Source: Prevotella sp. UBA2725
GTDB lineage: Bacteria > Bacteroidota > Bacteroidia > Bacteroidales > Bacteroidaceae
NCBI GenBank assembly: GCA_002353825.1
Contig: DEKJ01000028.1
Location: forward strand, 91,791 to 155,790
Length of the DNA: 64,000 nucleotides
Direction of reading: 5' to 3'
The translations under genes were made by a program, and so were the position numbers. This document shows positions 52,975-61,746 of the stretch, piece by piece; position 1 is the stretch's first letter; every line of letters begins with the position of its first letter. Under the pieces are notes generated by a model. The model had not been told where the DNA came from. It was given only the letters and a program-made list of their open reading frames with translations, and did no database searches.

Positions 52975-53037
52975 GACACTTTTTGCTCATAAACTTGCAT
53001 TATTATTCTTTTTATAAGTCAAAAATCACTACCTTTG
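52975..53037 (+). promoter_or_regulatory. Promoter and conserved upstream block of the second HTCS copy
   Basis: TACCTTTG (53030-53037) is the -7 element. The block 52975-53014 (GACACTTTTTG, TCATAAACTTGCA, TTATTCTTTTTAT) matches 24544-24585 before the first HTCS copy. Confidence 0.6.
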
Positions 53038-53089
53038 CAAGGGTACGTCGTGTACGTGACACCTATTTCTATAAGAAACAAACAGCACC

Positions 53090-56000
53090 ATGCACAATAG
53101 ATTTTTTCTATTATAAGTCTGATCCTTTTAGGTCTGGCCATCTCTTTCTCATCCCATGCCGATGACTTCGTCGGGCATTACGATGTGCGACAGCTCTCCG
53201 TGGCAGACGGATTACCCGGCAATACCATCCGCGACATCCAGCAAGACAACAACGGTCTGCTCTGGATGGCAGGCACAGGCGGCTTGGCCTGTTATGATGG
53301 CTACCGCTTTGTCAGCTTTAACCACTTCGGCGGTCCGTCTACCCTTGGCAGCCCACGCCATATCGGCCGACTGTACCTCACGCCCTCCCGTGACCAGCTA
53401 TGGTTGTCCACAGCTACATATAACCAGTTCTGCTTTGACTTGCAGCGTGGCCGTTTCATCGACTACACCGGGCGAGGCGACCAGGACCGGCCTTACCGTA
53501 AGCTTGTGCCTACCACCAATGGCATCTGGCTCGTCAGTAACACCTTTGGACTCCGACATGTTACCAAAATCAACGGTAAATATATCACAACAGACTTCAC
53601 CGTCAATAACCACCGTCTTCCTGATAACCATGTAAGCACCATCGCCGAAGACAGCAAAGGCAACATTTGGGCAGCGACAAAGAAAGGGCTTGTCCGAATC
53701 GACCGGCAAGGTCATACACGGATCTGCCTCCCTAACCGTGACTTGCTGGGGTGTTTTGCCTATGGTGACAAGATCATGGCTTATAAAAAGGTATGGCAGA
53801 CAGCCTATATCTTCAATTCTGATGGTCGACTGCTCAAAGAAACTCATCTACCCACTCCATTAGGACACGTCAGTGCTATCCGTGGTGTCATCAACTGGCA
53901 AGGCAAATGGGTGATATTCACCAGTAATACGACCTTCGCCTTAGATGCTAAAACCGGTCAGTTCTCCAAACCCGCTGACTATCAGATTCCCAATGGCTCA
54001 CTCTACTCTACCATTGGCGATCTGCAATTCGTCGGCAACAGGACGGGTAATCTCTGGATTTTCCCCAAGCATGGGAAAATTCAGGTACTGAGACTGTTCC
54101 AGAACTACGACCAGTCACGGGAGCACAACAGCATGTTCTCCATCACACGAGGCAAGGACGGACTCTATTATATTGGCTCCTATGGCGGCGGCTTGTTCGT
54201 CTACAACCGTTCGACAGGAAAGGTGACACAGTTCACAGCCAGCGACCCCAACCGCATCATCCTTACCAACTATATTCTTTATGTTACCACCGACCGAAGT
54301 GGCTGTATATGGGTTGCAACAGAGAATGGTGGCGTGACTTGTCTCTCTCCCGGAGAAAACATTGCTGAATACCGATACATAAACAATACCATCCTTGGTG
54401 ACTGGACCAACTGTATTCTTCGATTAAGCATAGATACCGACGGCAATCTGAATGTAGAGACAAAAGCTCGAAAATTGTATTCATACGATATTCACACTGG
54501 CTTGTTCTCTCAGAAAGGGGCAGTAGGAACGGGTATTTCCAGATATACTGTAGACCGTCAGGGCCGGCTCTGGCAGGCCTCACACGACAATGGCATCCTG
54601 GTCGACGGCAAACAGATGACAGTCAATGCGGGCGGCAAACACGTCGATGCGGATGATTATACTTCTATTGTCAAGGACAGATATGGACGCATCTGGCTCG
54701 GTACCTGGGGCTACGGCTTGCTCTTGGTGAAAGCCGTCAAGGGAAGTATGGTCTATGCCATTCAGGCCATTTCAAGCCAATACAACGAGAGCCGCGTCAA
54801 TGATATTGCCATCGCCCACGACAAGATTTATGTGTCATCGTACAACGGGCTTTATGCAGCTGACCTCAAGCGGAATTTCCGACCCAACGACTTCAAACTT
54901 TATCACACAGCAGCCAAGAACTTCCCAGCTGATGAGGTCGTGTGTATTTATCCCACAGCCCATGACATCGTATGGGTCGGAACAGTAGGCAGTGGACTCG
55001 TGCGCTGTGACTTCTCCCATGGTGCCAGAAATATGACGTACAAAATGTTGACGACGAAAGATGGTCTGAGCAACAACGACATACGTTCTATCATTGCCGA
55101 TGCCAAGGGCAACCTATGGGTCGGAACCGATGCCGGCATCTCACGTGTCACTCCCGACGGGCGTTACGTCCGACGTTACCTGCTCACAAACGATGTCCTG
55201 AGCAACACATTCAACAAAGATTGCGCCATCCGACTCAGCAATGGACAACTCGCCTTCGGTACAGTAAACGGCATGGCGATCGTCAATCCAGCCAACGACA
55301 AGATCACGAAGACAGCTGCGAGCATCGTACCTTTTGTCTCGGACCTCTATGTCAACGGTATCTCCATCTATGAAGGTCTCGACTCTGCCATCACCGACAA
55401 AGCGCTTCCGCAGACACAGAAGATAACCCTAAACCATAACCAGAACTCGCTCACATTCTTCTTCTCCAGTTGCGACTACCATAACATCACCTCCCAGGCT
55501 TATCAGTACTACCTCGAAGGCGTCGACCACAGTTGGCGTCCCGTCACAGTAGAGAACCACGCAGAGTATTCGAACCTCTCGCCCGGCACCTATACGTTCC
55601 ACCTTCGTCTTGTCGACCAGACAGGGCCGGGTAAAGAGCGCACACTCATCGTGCATATCTCAGAACCATGGTACAATACCATTTGGGCATGGATGTTCTA
55701 CCTGATCGTTCTTGCATCCATCTCGCTCCTCTTCTACCGCAATGCTAAAGAGCGTCTCCGCATGCATCAACAGGTGAAACTGGAAAAACAGATTGCCAAC
55801 TTCCGCACAGAGTTCTTCACCCATATCACCCATGAGTTCCGCACCCCGCTGGCCATCGTTCAGACTGCTATCGAGCGCGTCTCACGACCTGGCAACCCGT
55901 CAAGGAAAGACATACAGACAGCCCAGCGAGGTGTTCGACGCTTGCTTCGCCTCGTCAACCAGTTCCTCGAATATCGAAGAATAGAGACAGGAAAATTACG

Positions 56001-56937
56001 ACTTCAAGTGGAGAAAAACGATGTCATCTCCTTTGCACAGGATGTCTTCCTCGACTTCCGCGTCATCGCCGAACAGAAGCATATCACGATGAAATTCACC
56101 CCGTTCGATAAGAATGCTGAGATATTGTTCGACCATCGCCTTGTAGAGTCTATCCTCTACAACCTGCTCTCCAATGCTGTCAAATATGCACCAGAGAACA
56201 GCATTGTCAACTTCTATATAAAGAACCATGACAAGATGCTCGACTTTATTGTAGAAGACAATGGACCCGGGATCGAGGGTGAACAACTTAAAGACCTGTT
56301 CCATCCCTTCATGGAAGGCAATGTGTCGAGGGGCGGAATGGGTATCGGCCTTTATACCTCTTACCAGATGGCACTGCTCCACCATGGCATGCTCAGTTAC
56401 TCCAACGTCTCGCCGCATGGAGCCCGCTTCACGCTCTCCATTCCGAAAGAGTGGGACTATCAGCCAGAGGAATATGGTACCCCAAAACAGACGTCAGCCA
56501 CCAACGATAACAAGCATTACGAAGAGATCATCCGTGAGATGGCTCCCGAGGCCATCAACAGCCAACGGGTTGCCATCATTGAGGACGATGTTGATATGCA
56601 GGAACAACTAAAGACGGAGGTGGGAGCTTTCTTCCAGACTACCGTCTACGGCAACGGCAAGGATGCCATTGAGGGTATCACCGCCAACCCGCCAAGCCTC
56701 ATCCTCTGCGACATCATGCTCCCCGACACCAATGGCTATGAGATCGTTAAGAAATTGCGTGGGGAGGATGCTCTGAAAGAGATTCCCGTCATCATGCTCA
56801 CAGCCCTCGATGATGAAGATCACCAGATCAAAGGATACAAGGTCGGTGCCGACGACTACATGGTGAAACCATGCAACTACCACCTGCAGGAGGTCAGAAA
56901 GGGAACTACCTGCAGTGGGATGATATCTACAGCGTGA
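53090..56937 (+). pseudogene. HTCS second copy: frameshifted start and deleted AraC domain
   Basis: This is a paralogue of the HTCS at 24657, damaged at both ends. By alignment its start is the ATG at 53090 (ATGCACAATAG; ATGCGCAATAG in the intact copy). A run of six Ts at 53102-53107 lacks one base, so the ATG frame stops after eight codons. The body frame is open only from 53101, encoding the same signal peptide (FSIISLILLGL). The first usable start there, GTG at 53185, would omit the signal peptide. Propellers, Y_Y_Y, membrane helix, kinase and receiver (LCDIMLPD, MVKPCNYH) are intact. After NYHL the frame runs into foreign DNA and ends; the receiver's last helix and the whole AraC HTH are missing. 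It cannot bind DNA as its paralogue does. Confidence 0.85.
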
Positions 56938-57194
56938 ATGGTGGTGATTATCGTCTCGAAGTAACCTATGCCAACAATCGTGTCAACCAGTACAACAAAG
57001 CAAAGGAAACACGAACGATGGTTGTCTGGGTCAACGGGAAAGTGGCCGGAAGAGTCGACTGCCCCTACGGTGAAGGTTGTAAGAAGTCAACCATGAAGAT
57101 AACACTTCATAAAGGACAAAATATTATCCGCATCGGGAACAACGCGAGTTGGTCTCCTGACATTGACTGTATCGACTTGACGGCCATGAAATGA
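56886..57194 (+). pseudogene. C-terminal remnant of a secreted carbohydrate-active protein (CBM6/35-like)
   Basis: About 100 codons (GGQKGNYLQWDDIYSVNGGD, then MVVWVNGKVAGRVDCP and IRIGNNASWSPDIDCIDLTA) look like the end of a beta-sandwich CBM6/35-type domain, often found at the C-terminus of Bacteroidetes glycosidases. There is no start codon or signal peptide of its own. It is joined, in a different frame, to the truncated receiver of the HTCS copy near 56885. The simplest reading is a deletion that removed the end of the HTCS gene and most of a downstream glycosidase gene. Confidence 0.75.
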
Positions 57195-57342
57195 ACCTTT
57201 AAGTTTATCAAATACTATTCATAAAGCGATGCACTGACTAACCGAAGGATTCGTGTGAAAGGAGGAATTTTCTTCGGGAAAGGTGGAAAAATACATTATT
57301 ACCCCTTTCCGTCAGTTTTTATGTATCATAATGAGGATGTAA

Positions 57343-57377
57343 AGATTAACTTTGCCATTAAGAACAAAAGTTAATCT
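57343..57377 (+). promoter_or_regulatory. -7 element within an 11-bp inverted repeat before the sigma factor gene
   Basis: AGATTAACTTT (57343-57353) and AAAGTTAATCT (57367-57377) are perfect inverted arms separated by 13 bp. The left arm contains all but the last base of the -7 element TAACTTTG (57347-57354); the right arm ends 6 bp before the ATG at 57384. It could be an operator or an mRNA hairpin. Confidence 0.6.
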
Positions 57378-57383
57378 AAAGAT

Positions 57384-57875
57384 ATGGAACAGCCAACCAG
57401 CATCTATGAGAATTATCAACAACGCTTGATGGATTACGGCCTTCGTTTTACCTCTGACAGAGAGATGGTGAAGGACTGCCTGCAAGATGTCTTCTTGAAA
57501 TATCTGCAACGGTGCAATGTCATCCCCATTGGATCGATCCCATCTTTTCTTTATTCGTCTCTCCGCAACCGCATCATTGATGAATTTCGACGCGCGAGCT
57601 ACCGCAACGACACGTCATTGGACTATGCCATGAATGTGTATGATCACGACAATGCTGAACAATCGATGATTGAACAAGAGACAGAACGCAGGAATGTCAA
57701 GCGCATAGATGAGCTTCTCCGATGTCTCACACCCCAACAGCGCAAAGCCTTTGAACTCTATTATATGCAGGAGAAAGACTACAACACCGTTTGCCATGAG
57801 CTACACATGAACTACCCTTCCGTGCGCAACCTTGTCTGTCGCGGCATGCAAAGGATGAGAGCGGCAGCAGTATAA
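57384..57875 (+). CDS. ECF-type RNA polymerase sigma factor
   Basis: The 163-residue protein has the two-domain layout of extracytoplasmic-function sigma factors. Region 2 (about 10-75) includes DREMVKDCLQDVFLKYLQR and SFLYSSLRNRIIDEFRR. Region 4 (about 105-160) includes LTPQQRKAFELYYMQ and YNTVCHELHMNYPSVRNLVCRGM, the -35 recognition helix. Related Bacteroidetes sigma factors are often paired with a FecR-type anti-sigma gene and a SusC transporter, but none follows here: the next gene is the rseC-like gene after 131 bp. Its promoter lies in a palindrome, which suggests tight or self-regulation. It may control the damaged locus or a distant regulon. Confidence 0.9.
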   Translation: MEQPTSIYENYQQRLMDYGLRFTSDREMVKDCLQDVFLKYLQRCNVIPIGSIPSFLYSSLRNRIIDEFRRASYRNDTSLDYAMNVYDHDNAEQSMIEQETERRNVKRIDELLRCLTPQQRKAFELYYMQEKDYNTVCHELHMNYPSVRNLVCRGMQRMRAAAV

Positions 57876-57969
57876 TGTTTTTCTTTTAAATTCGTTCATA
57901 AAAAGGGGATAAAGTCTCACAAACTGCAACTTTTAATACCTATTTCTACCATAAATGGAAATATGTAAG

Positions 57970-57977
57970 TATCTTTG
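57970..57977 (+). promoter_or_regulatory. -7 element of the rnf operon
   Basis: TATCTTTG matches TAnnTTTG. The predicted transcript starts about 25 nt before the TTG start of the rseC-like gene. Confidence 0.6.
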
Positions 57978-58006
57978 CAAAAGGAAAACATTAACGAAAA
58001 CGACTA

Positions 58007-58435
58007 TTGAATACAATCACCCATAACACCATCAACCACGAAGGAATCGTGACTTCGGCGGGTAACGGGAAGGTCAGCGTGCGCATCACACAAGCTGCCG
58101 CTTGCGCTACCTGCAAGATAGCCGGTCACTGCAACGCCTCTGAACAGCAGGAGAAGACGATTGAGGTCTACACCGACGACGCGCAGCACTATCATGTCGG
58201 CGAGAGCGTCAAGGTAAGCACCGACGCGCACACCGGACATCGCGCCGTATGGTTAGGCTACGGCATTCCTTTAGTGCTCATGGTCGTCACGCTCTTCCTT
58301 GTGCGTCTTCTCTCGGGCAGCGATGGCGCTGCAGCCCTCTCCGCCATCGCTATCCTCATTCCTTACTATATCCTGCTTTACCTCTTCCGCGCCCGAATCG
58401 CACAGAAGGTAAAGTTTAATATAGTTAGGAGTTAG
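58007..58435 (+). CDS. RseC/SoxR-reducing-type membrane protein, first gene of rnf operon
   Basis: The 142-residue protein has an N-terminal soluble domain with four cysteines (AAACATCKIAGHC, a probable metal or redox site) and two membrane segments (LGYGIPLVLMVVTLFLVRLL, then AIAILIPYYILLYLF), as in RseC-family proteins. These are common first genes of Bacteroidales rnf operons. The start must be the TTG at 58007, because no ATG or GTG fits between the -7 element and the conserved N-terminus (INHEGIV). The last codons and TAG stop are in the heptanucleotide repeat. rnfB follows 44 bp downstream. Confidence 0.85.
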   Translation: MNTITHNTINHEGIVTSAGNGKVSVRITQAAACATCKIAGHCNASEQQEKTIEVYTDDAQHYHVGESVKVSTDAHTGHRAVWLGYGIPLVLMVVTLFLVRLLSGSDGAAALSAIAILIPYYILLYLFRARIAQKVKFNIVRS

Positions 58436-58449
58436 GAGTTAGGAGTTAA
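58424..58449 (+). repeat. Heptanucleotide array at the rseC-like stop codon
   Basis: GTTAGGA occurs three times in tandem plus GTTAA. The TAG stop at 58433-58435 is in the second unit, and the array fills half of the spacer before rnfB. Confidence 0.85.
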
Positions 58450-58479
58450 ACTTACGAAATATTAATTACAAAATACATT

Positions 58480-59364
58480 ATGAATTATATTCTCAGTGCG
58501 GTATTGGTTCTTGGCCTGATAGCCCTTCTGGCGGCTGTTCTGCTCTACGCAGTGTCCAAGAAGTTTGCCGTGAAGACCGATCCGCGCGTCGGTGAAGTCA
58601 CCTCGCTCCTTCCGGGAGCCAACTGTGGAGGGTGCGGCTTTGCAGGCTGTGCCAACATGGCAGAGGCGCTCGTCAAGGGAGCCGACAAAGGAACGATTGA
58701 AGGACTGCGATGCCCCGTCGGCGGTGATGCTGTCATGACACAGGTTGCCCAGCACCTCGGCATGGAGGCCACGAAGAGTGAGCCGATGGTCGCCGTGGTG
58801 CGTTGCAACGGAACATGTGAGCACCGCCCACACATCGTCGAGTACGACGGTCTTCAGACCTGCGCCGCTGTCAACGCCTCCGGCAGAGGCGAGACTGCAT
58901 GCGGCTACGGCTGCTTAGGCTGTGGCGACTGCGTGCGGGCCTGCCAGTTTGATGCCATCCACATGAACCCCGAGACCGGACTGCCCGAGGTCGATGAGGA
59001 GAAATGCACGGCCTGCGGAGCATGTGCGAAGGCTTGCCCGCGACACATCATCGAACTGCGGAAGAAAGGCCCGCGCGGCATGCGTATCTACGTGCAGTGT
59101 GTCAACAAAGACAAGGGTGCCGTGGCTCGCAAAGGCTGCGAGGTGGCTTGTATCGGTTGTGGCAAGTGCCAGCGTGCCTGTCAGTTCGACGCTATCACCA
59201 TTGAGAATAATCTGAGTTATATCGACTACAACAAATGCCGTCTCTGCACAAAGTGCGTGAGTGAGTGCCCCACAGGCGCCATCATCCAGGTCGGCGGAAG
59301 GAAACGTACTGTTGCAAAAGATACAGCTGAAAAAGAGGCTGTAAGAAAGGAGGCACAAGCATGA
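58480..59364 (+). CDS. rnfB: Rnf complex subunit RnfB (polyferredoxin)
   Basis: This subunit carries electrons from ferredoxin within the Rnf ferredoxin:NAD+ oxidoreductase of the inner membrane. The 294-residue protein has an N-terminal membrane helix (VLVLGLIALLAAVLLYAVS) and the RnfB four-cysteine motif GANCGGCGFAGC followed by a Cys in LRCPVGGD. Four classical [4Fe-4S] ferredoxin motifs follow: GCLGCGDCVRACQ, KCTACGACAKACP, CIGCGKCQRACQ and CRLCTKCVSECP. It has two more ferredoxin motifs than the E. coli protein, as usual for anaerobe Rnf. It overlaps rnfC by 4 bp (ATGA), indicating translational coupling. Confidence 0.96.
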   Translation: MNYILSAVLVLGLIALLAAVLLYAVSKKFAVKTDPRVGEVTSLLPGANCGGCGFAGCANMAEALVKGADKGTIEGLRCPVGGDAVMTQVAQHLGMEATKSEPMVAVVRCNGTCEHRPHIVEYDGLQTCAAVNASGRGETACGYGCLGCGDCVRACQFDAIHMNPETGLPEVDEEKCTACGACAKACPRHIIELRKKGPRGMRIYVQCVNKDKGAVARKGCEVACIGCGKCQRACQFDAITIENNLSYIDYNKCRLCTKCVSECPTGAIIQVGGRKRTVAKDTAEKEAVRKEAQA

Positions 59365-60713
59365 AATGGTTCACATTTAAGAAAGGTGGCGTCCATCCCG
59401 AAGAGAACAAGCTCACCGCTGACATCCCCACACAACCAGCAGCCCTACCTACGCAGGCCGTGTTCATGCTCTCCCAGCATATCGGTGCACCCGCCAAGGC
59501 TGTCGTGAAACGTGGCGACAAGGTCAAGGTCGGCACGCTTCTCGCTGAAGCCGGCGGTTTCGTCTCGGCACCTGTCTACAGCAGTGTGTCGGGTACCGTA
59601 GCAAAGTTGGATAATGTCATCGACGCTACGGGGTATCTCAAGCCCGCCATCATTGTCAATGTCGAAGGCGACGAGTGGGAAGAGAGCATCGACCGCAGCG
59701 ACACGCTCGAGACATTGGACAAGCACCCGGAGCTTACGCCCGAAGAGATCGTCAACCGCATCAAGACTGCTGGCGTGACGGGTATGGGTGGTGCCGGATT
59801 CCCGACATTCATCAAGCTCTGTCCTCCCCCAGGTGCCAAAGCAGAGTGTGTCATCCTCAATGGTGTGGAGTGTGAGCCTTATATCACCTCCGACTACCGT
59901 CTGATGATGGAGCATGCCAAGGAGATTCTCGTAGGTCTCGACCTGCTGATGAAAGCAGCCAAGGTTGAAAAGGGTTTCATCGGCATCGAAGAGAACAAGC
60001 CCGAAGCTATCGCGCTCTTCCAGAACCTCACCGAGGGCAACGACCGCGTCACCGTAGTACCTCTGAAACAGAAATATCCGCAAGGCGGTGAGAAGCAGCT
60101 CGTCAACGCTGTCACAGGCCGTGAGGTACCGCCACCACCCGCCATCCCCGTCAATGTCGGCGCCATCGTGCAGAACGTCGGTACCGCCTTTGCCGTCTAC
60201 CAGGCTGTGATGAAGCACAAGCCGCTCCTCGAGCGTTACACAACCGTGACGGGCAAACTCGTCAAAAACCCCGGCAACTTCCTCGTGCGCATCGGCACAC
60301 CGTTCCGCCAGCTCATCGATGCCTGCGGCGGACTGCCCGAGGGCGACAATAAAGTGCTGGCCGGTGGACCCATGATGGGTAAAGCCGTCGTCAGTCTCGA
60401 CGTGCCCGTCTGCAAAGGTACCAACTCCGTGACTGTGCTCTCCGGCAACGATGCCCACCGTAAACCTGTACAGAACTGTATCCGCTGCGGCAAATGCGTT
60501 GAAGCCTGCCCCATGGGACTGGAGCCTTATCTCCTCGCTACCCTCGCTGCCAACAAGCGGTATGACGAGCTGGAACAGGAGTGCGTCACTTACTGCATCA
60601 GTTGTGGCTGCTGCCAGTTCACCTGTCCTTCCCATCGTCCTATCCTCGACAATATTTCGCAAGGCAAGGCTGTCGTCATGGGGCGTATCAAGGCACGGGC
60701 AAAGAAGAAATAA
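59361..60713 (+). CDS. rnfC: Rnf complex subunit RnfC
   Basis: This soluble, membrane-associated subunit binds NADH and FMN and passes electrons to NAD+. The 450-residue protein has an N-terminal biotin/lipoyl-like barrel (HIGAPAKAVVKRGDKVKVG), the nucleotide-binding segment GVTGMGGAGFPTFIKL (about 135-150) and a C-terminal pair of [4Fe-4S] motifs, CIRCGKCVEACP and CISCGCCQFTCP. The histidine- and lysine-rich extension found in some RnfC proteins is absent. It overlaps rnfB by 4 bp; rnfD follows after 25 bp. Confidence 0.96.
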   Translation: MKWFTFKKGGVHPEENKLTADIPTQPAALPTQAVFMLSQHIGAPAKAVVKRGDKVKVGTLLAEAGGFVSAPVYSSVSGTVAKLDNVIDATGYLKPAIIVNVEGDEWEESIDRSDTLETLDKHPELTPEEIVNRIKTAGVTGMGGAGFPTFIKLCPPPGAKAECVILNGVECEPYITSDYRLMMEHAKEILVGLDLLMKAAKVEKGFIGIEENKPEAIALFQNLTEGNDRVTVVPLKQKYPQGGEKQLVNAVTGREVPPPPAIPVNVGAIVQNVGTAFAVYQAVMKHKPLLERYTTVTGKLVKNPGNFLVRIGTPFRQLIDACGGLPEGDNKVLAGGPMMGKAVVSLDVPVCKGTNSVTVLSGNDAHRKPVQNCIRCGKCVEACPMGLEPYLLATLAANKRYDELEQECVTYCISCGCCQFTCPSHRPILDNISQGKAVVMGRIKARAKKK

Positions 60714-60738
60714 CAGAACAATAAAATCATATAAATAT

Positions 60739-61743
60739 ATGGGAAAATTAATCGTCTCGCTGTCTCCCCACGCGCATGGCTCCGACAGTGTAGATCGCAA
60801 CATGTACGGCGTGCTGATAGCCCTCATCCCCACGGTCATCGTGACGCTGTGCTATTTCGGACTCGGCTCACTGGTCGTCCTGCTCACGAGCATCGCCAGT
60901 TGTGTCTTCTTCGAATGGGCCATCACGCGTTATATCCTGAAAGAGACACCACATCTGCTCGACGGCTCCGCCATGGTGACAGGTCTGCTCCTCGGCCTCA
61001 ACCTGCCGAGTAACCTGCCGGTATACATTATTATTATAGGTGCGCTTGTCGCCATCGGCATCGGTAAGATGACCTTTGGCGGACTGGGCAACAACCCGTT
61101 CAACCCCGCTCTCGTAGGCCGTTGCTTCCTCCTCGTCAGTTTCCCGGCTCAGATGACCTCTTGGCCGAAGATCGGACAGCTCACGAGCTATCTCGATGCT
61201 CAGACCGGCGCCACACCCTTAGCTCTGATGAAGACCGCTATCAAATCGGGAAATCCAAGTGTGCTCGACAAACTGCCGGACAGTCTCACGCTGCTTCTCG
61301 GCAACACAGGTGGAGAACTCGGTGCCGGCACCATGGGTGAGGTCTGTGCCCTGGCACTCATCGCCGGCCTGTGTTTCATGCTCTGGCGGAAAATCATCAC
61401 CTGGCATATCCCCATCTCCATCCTTGCCACGGTCTTTGTGTTCTCCGGCCTGCTTCATCTCGCTAACCCCGTCTATGCCAGTCCCGTACAGGAACTGCTG
61501 AGCGGCGGTCTGATGCTCGGTGCCATCTTCATGGCTACCGACTACGTGACAAGCCCGATGACCCATAAGGGACAACTCATCTACGGCATTGCCATCGGCT
61601 TCCTCACGGTGGTCATCCGCAACTGGGGCTCTTACCCTGAGGGCATGTCGTTCGCCATCCTTATTATGAACGGCTTCACACCGCTCATCAACCATTACAT
61701 CAAACCCCGCAGGTTCGGTGTCGTAAAACAGAAAGGAGAATAA
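60739..61743 (+). CDS. rnfD: Rnf complex subunit RnfD
   Basis: This is an integral membrane subunit with covalently bound FMN. I start it at 60739 (MGKLIVSLSPHAHGSD), where homology begins. An open frame continues upstream to 60451 but lies inside rnfC in another frame. The 334-residue protein has eight or more hydrophobic segments. The flavin-attachment threonine is probably in the DAQTGATPLAL segment, near residue 156. LLGLNLPSNLP and GGLGNNPFNPALVGR are family signatures. It ends 3 bp before rnfG. Confidence 0.95.
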   Translation: MGKLIVSLSPHAHGSDSVDRNMYGVLIALIPTVIVTLCYFGLGSLVVLLTSIASCVFFEWAITRYILKETPHLLDGSAMVTGLLLGLNLPSNLPVYIIIIGALVAIGIGKMTFGGLGNNPFNPALVGRCFLLVSFPAQMTSWPKIGQLTSYLDAQTGATPLALMKTAIKSGNPSVLDKLPDSLTLLLGNTGGELGAGTMGEVCALALIAGLCFMLWRKIITWHIPISILATVFVFSGLLHLANPVYASPVQELLSGGLMLGAIFMATDYVTSPMTHKGQLIYGIAIGFLTVVIRNWGSYPEGMSFAILIMNGFTPLINHYIKPRRFGVVKQKGE

Positions 61744-61746
61744 GCC

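Larger units (their letters stand above)
52677..53089. other. Divergent intergenic region, susC / second HTCS copy
   Basis: This 413-bp region holds the susC promoter (52713-52720), a five-unit 22-bp array (52856-52965) and the HTCS upstream block with its -7 element (52975-53037). Small ORFs across the array are out-of-frame readings of the repeat and are not credible genes. Confidence 0.7.

Noticed and set aside
52753..53165. Short ORFs upstream of the second HTCS copy
   Set aside because: Three frames across the 22-bp array give similar Val/Tyr/Pro repeats, which shows that they are readings of the repeat.
53185..56937. Intact HTCS gene starting at GTG 53185
   Set aside because: This start would drop the signal peptide, which is clearly encoded just upstream, and the gene also lacks its DNA-binding domain. 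Pseudogene is the better call.
56871..57194. Independent small gene of 107 codons
   Set aside because: The ATG lies in HTCS sequence in the wrong frame. The protein is only the tail of a carbohydrate-binding domain without a signal peptide.
59445..60839. 464-codon minus-strand ORF
   Set aside because: Antisense to rnfC, which has all its iron-sulfur and nucleotide motifs.
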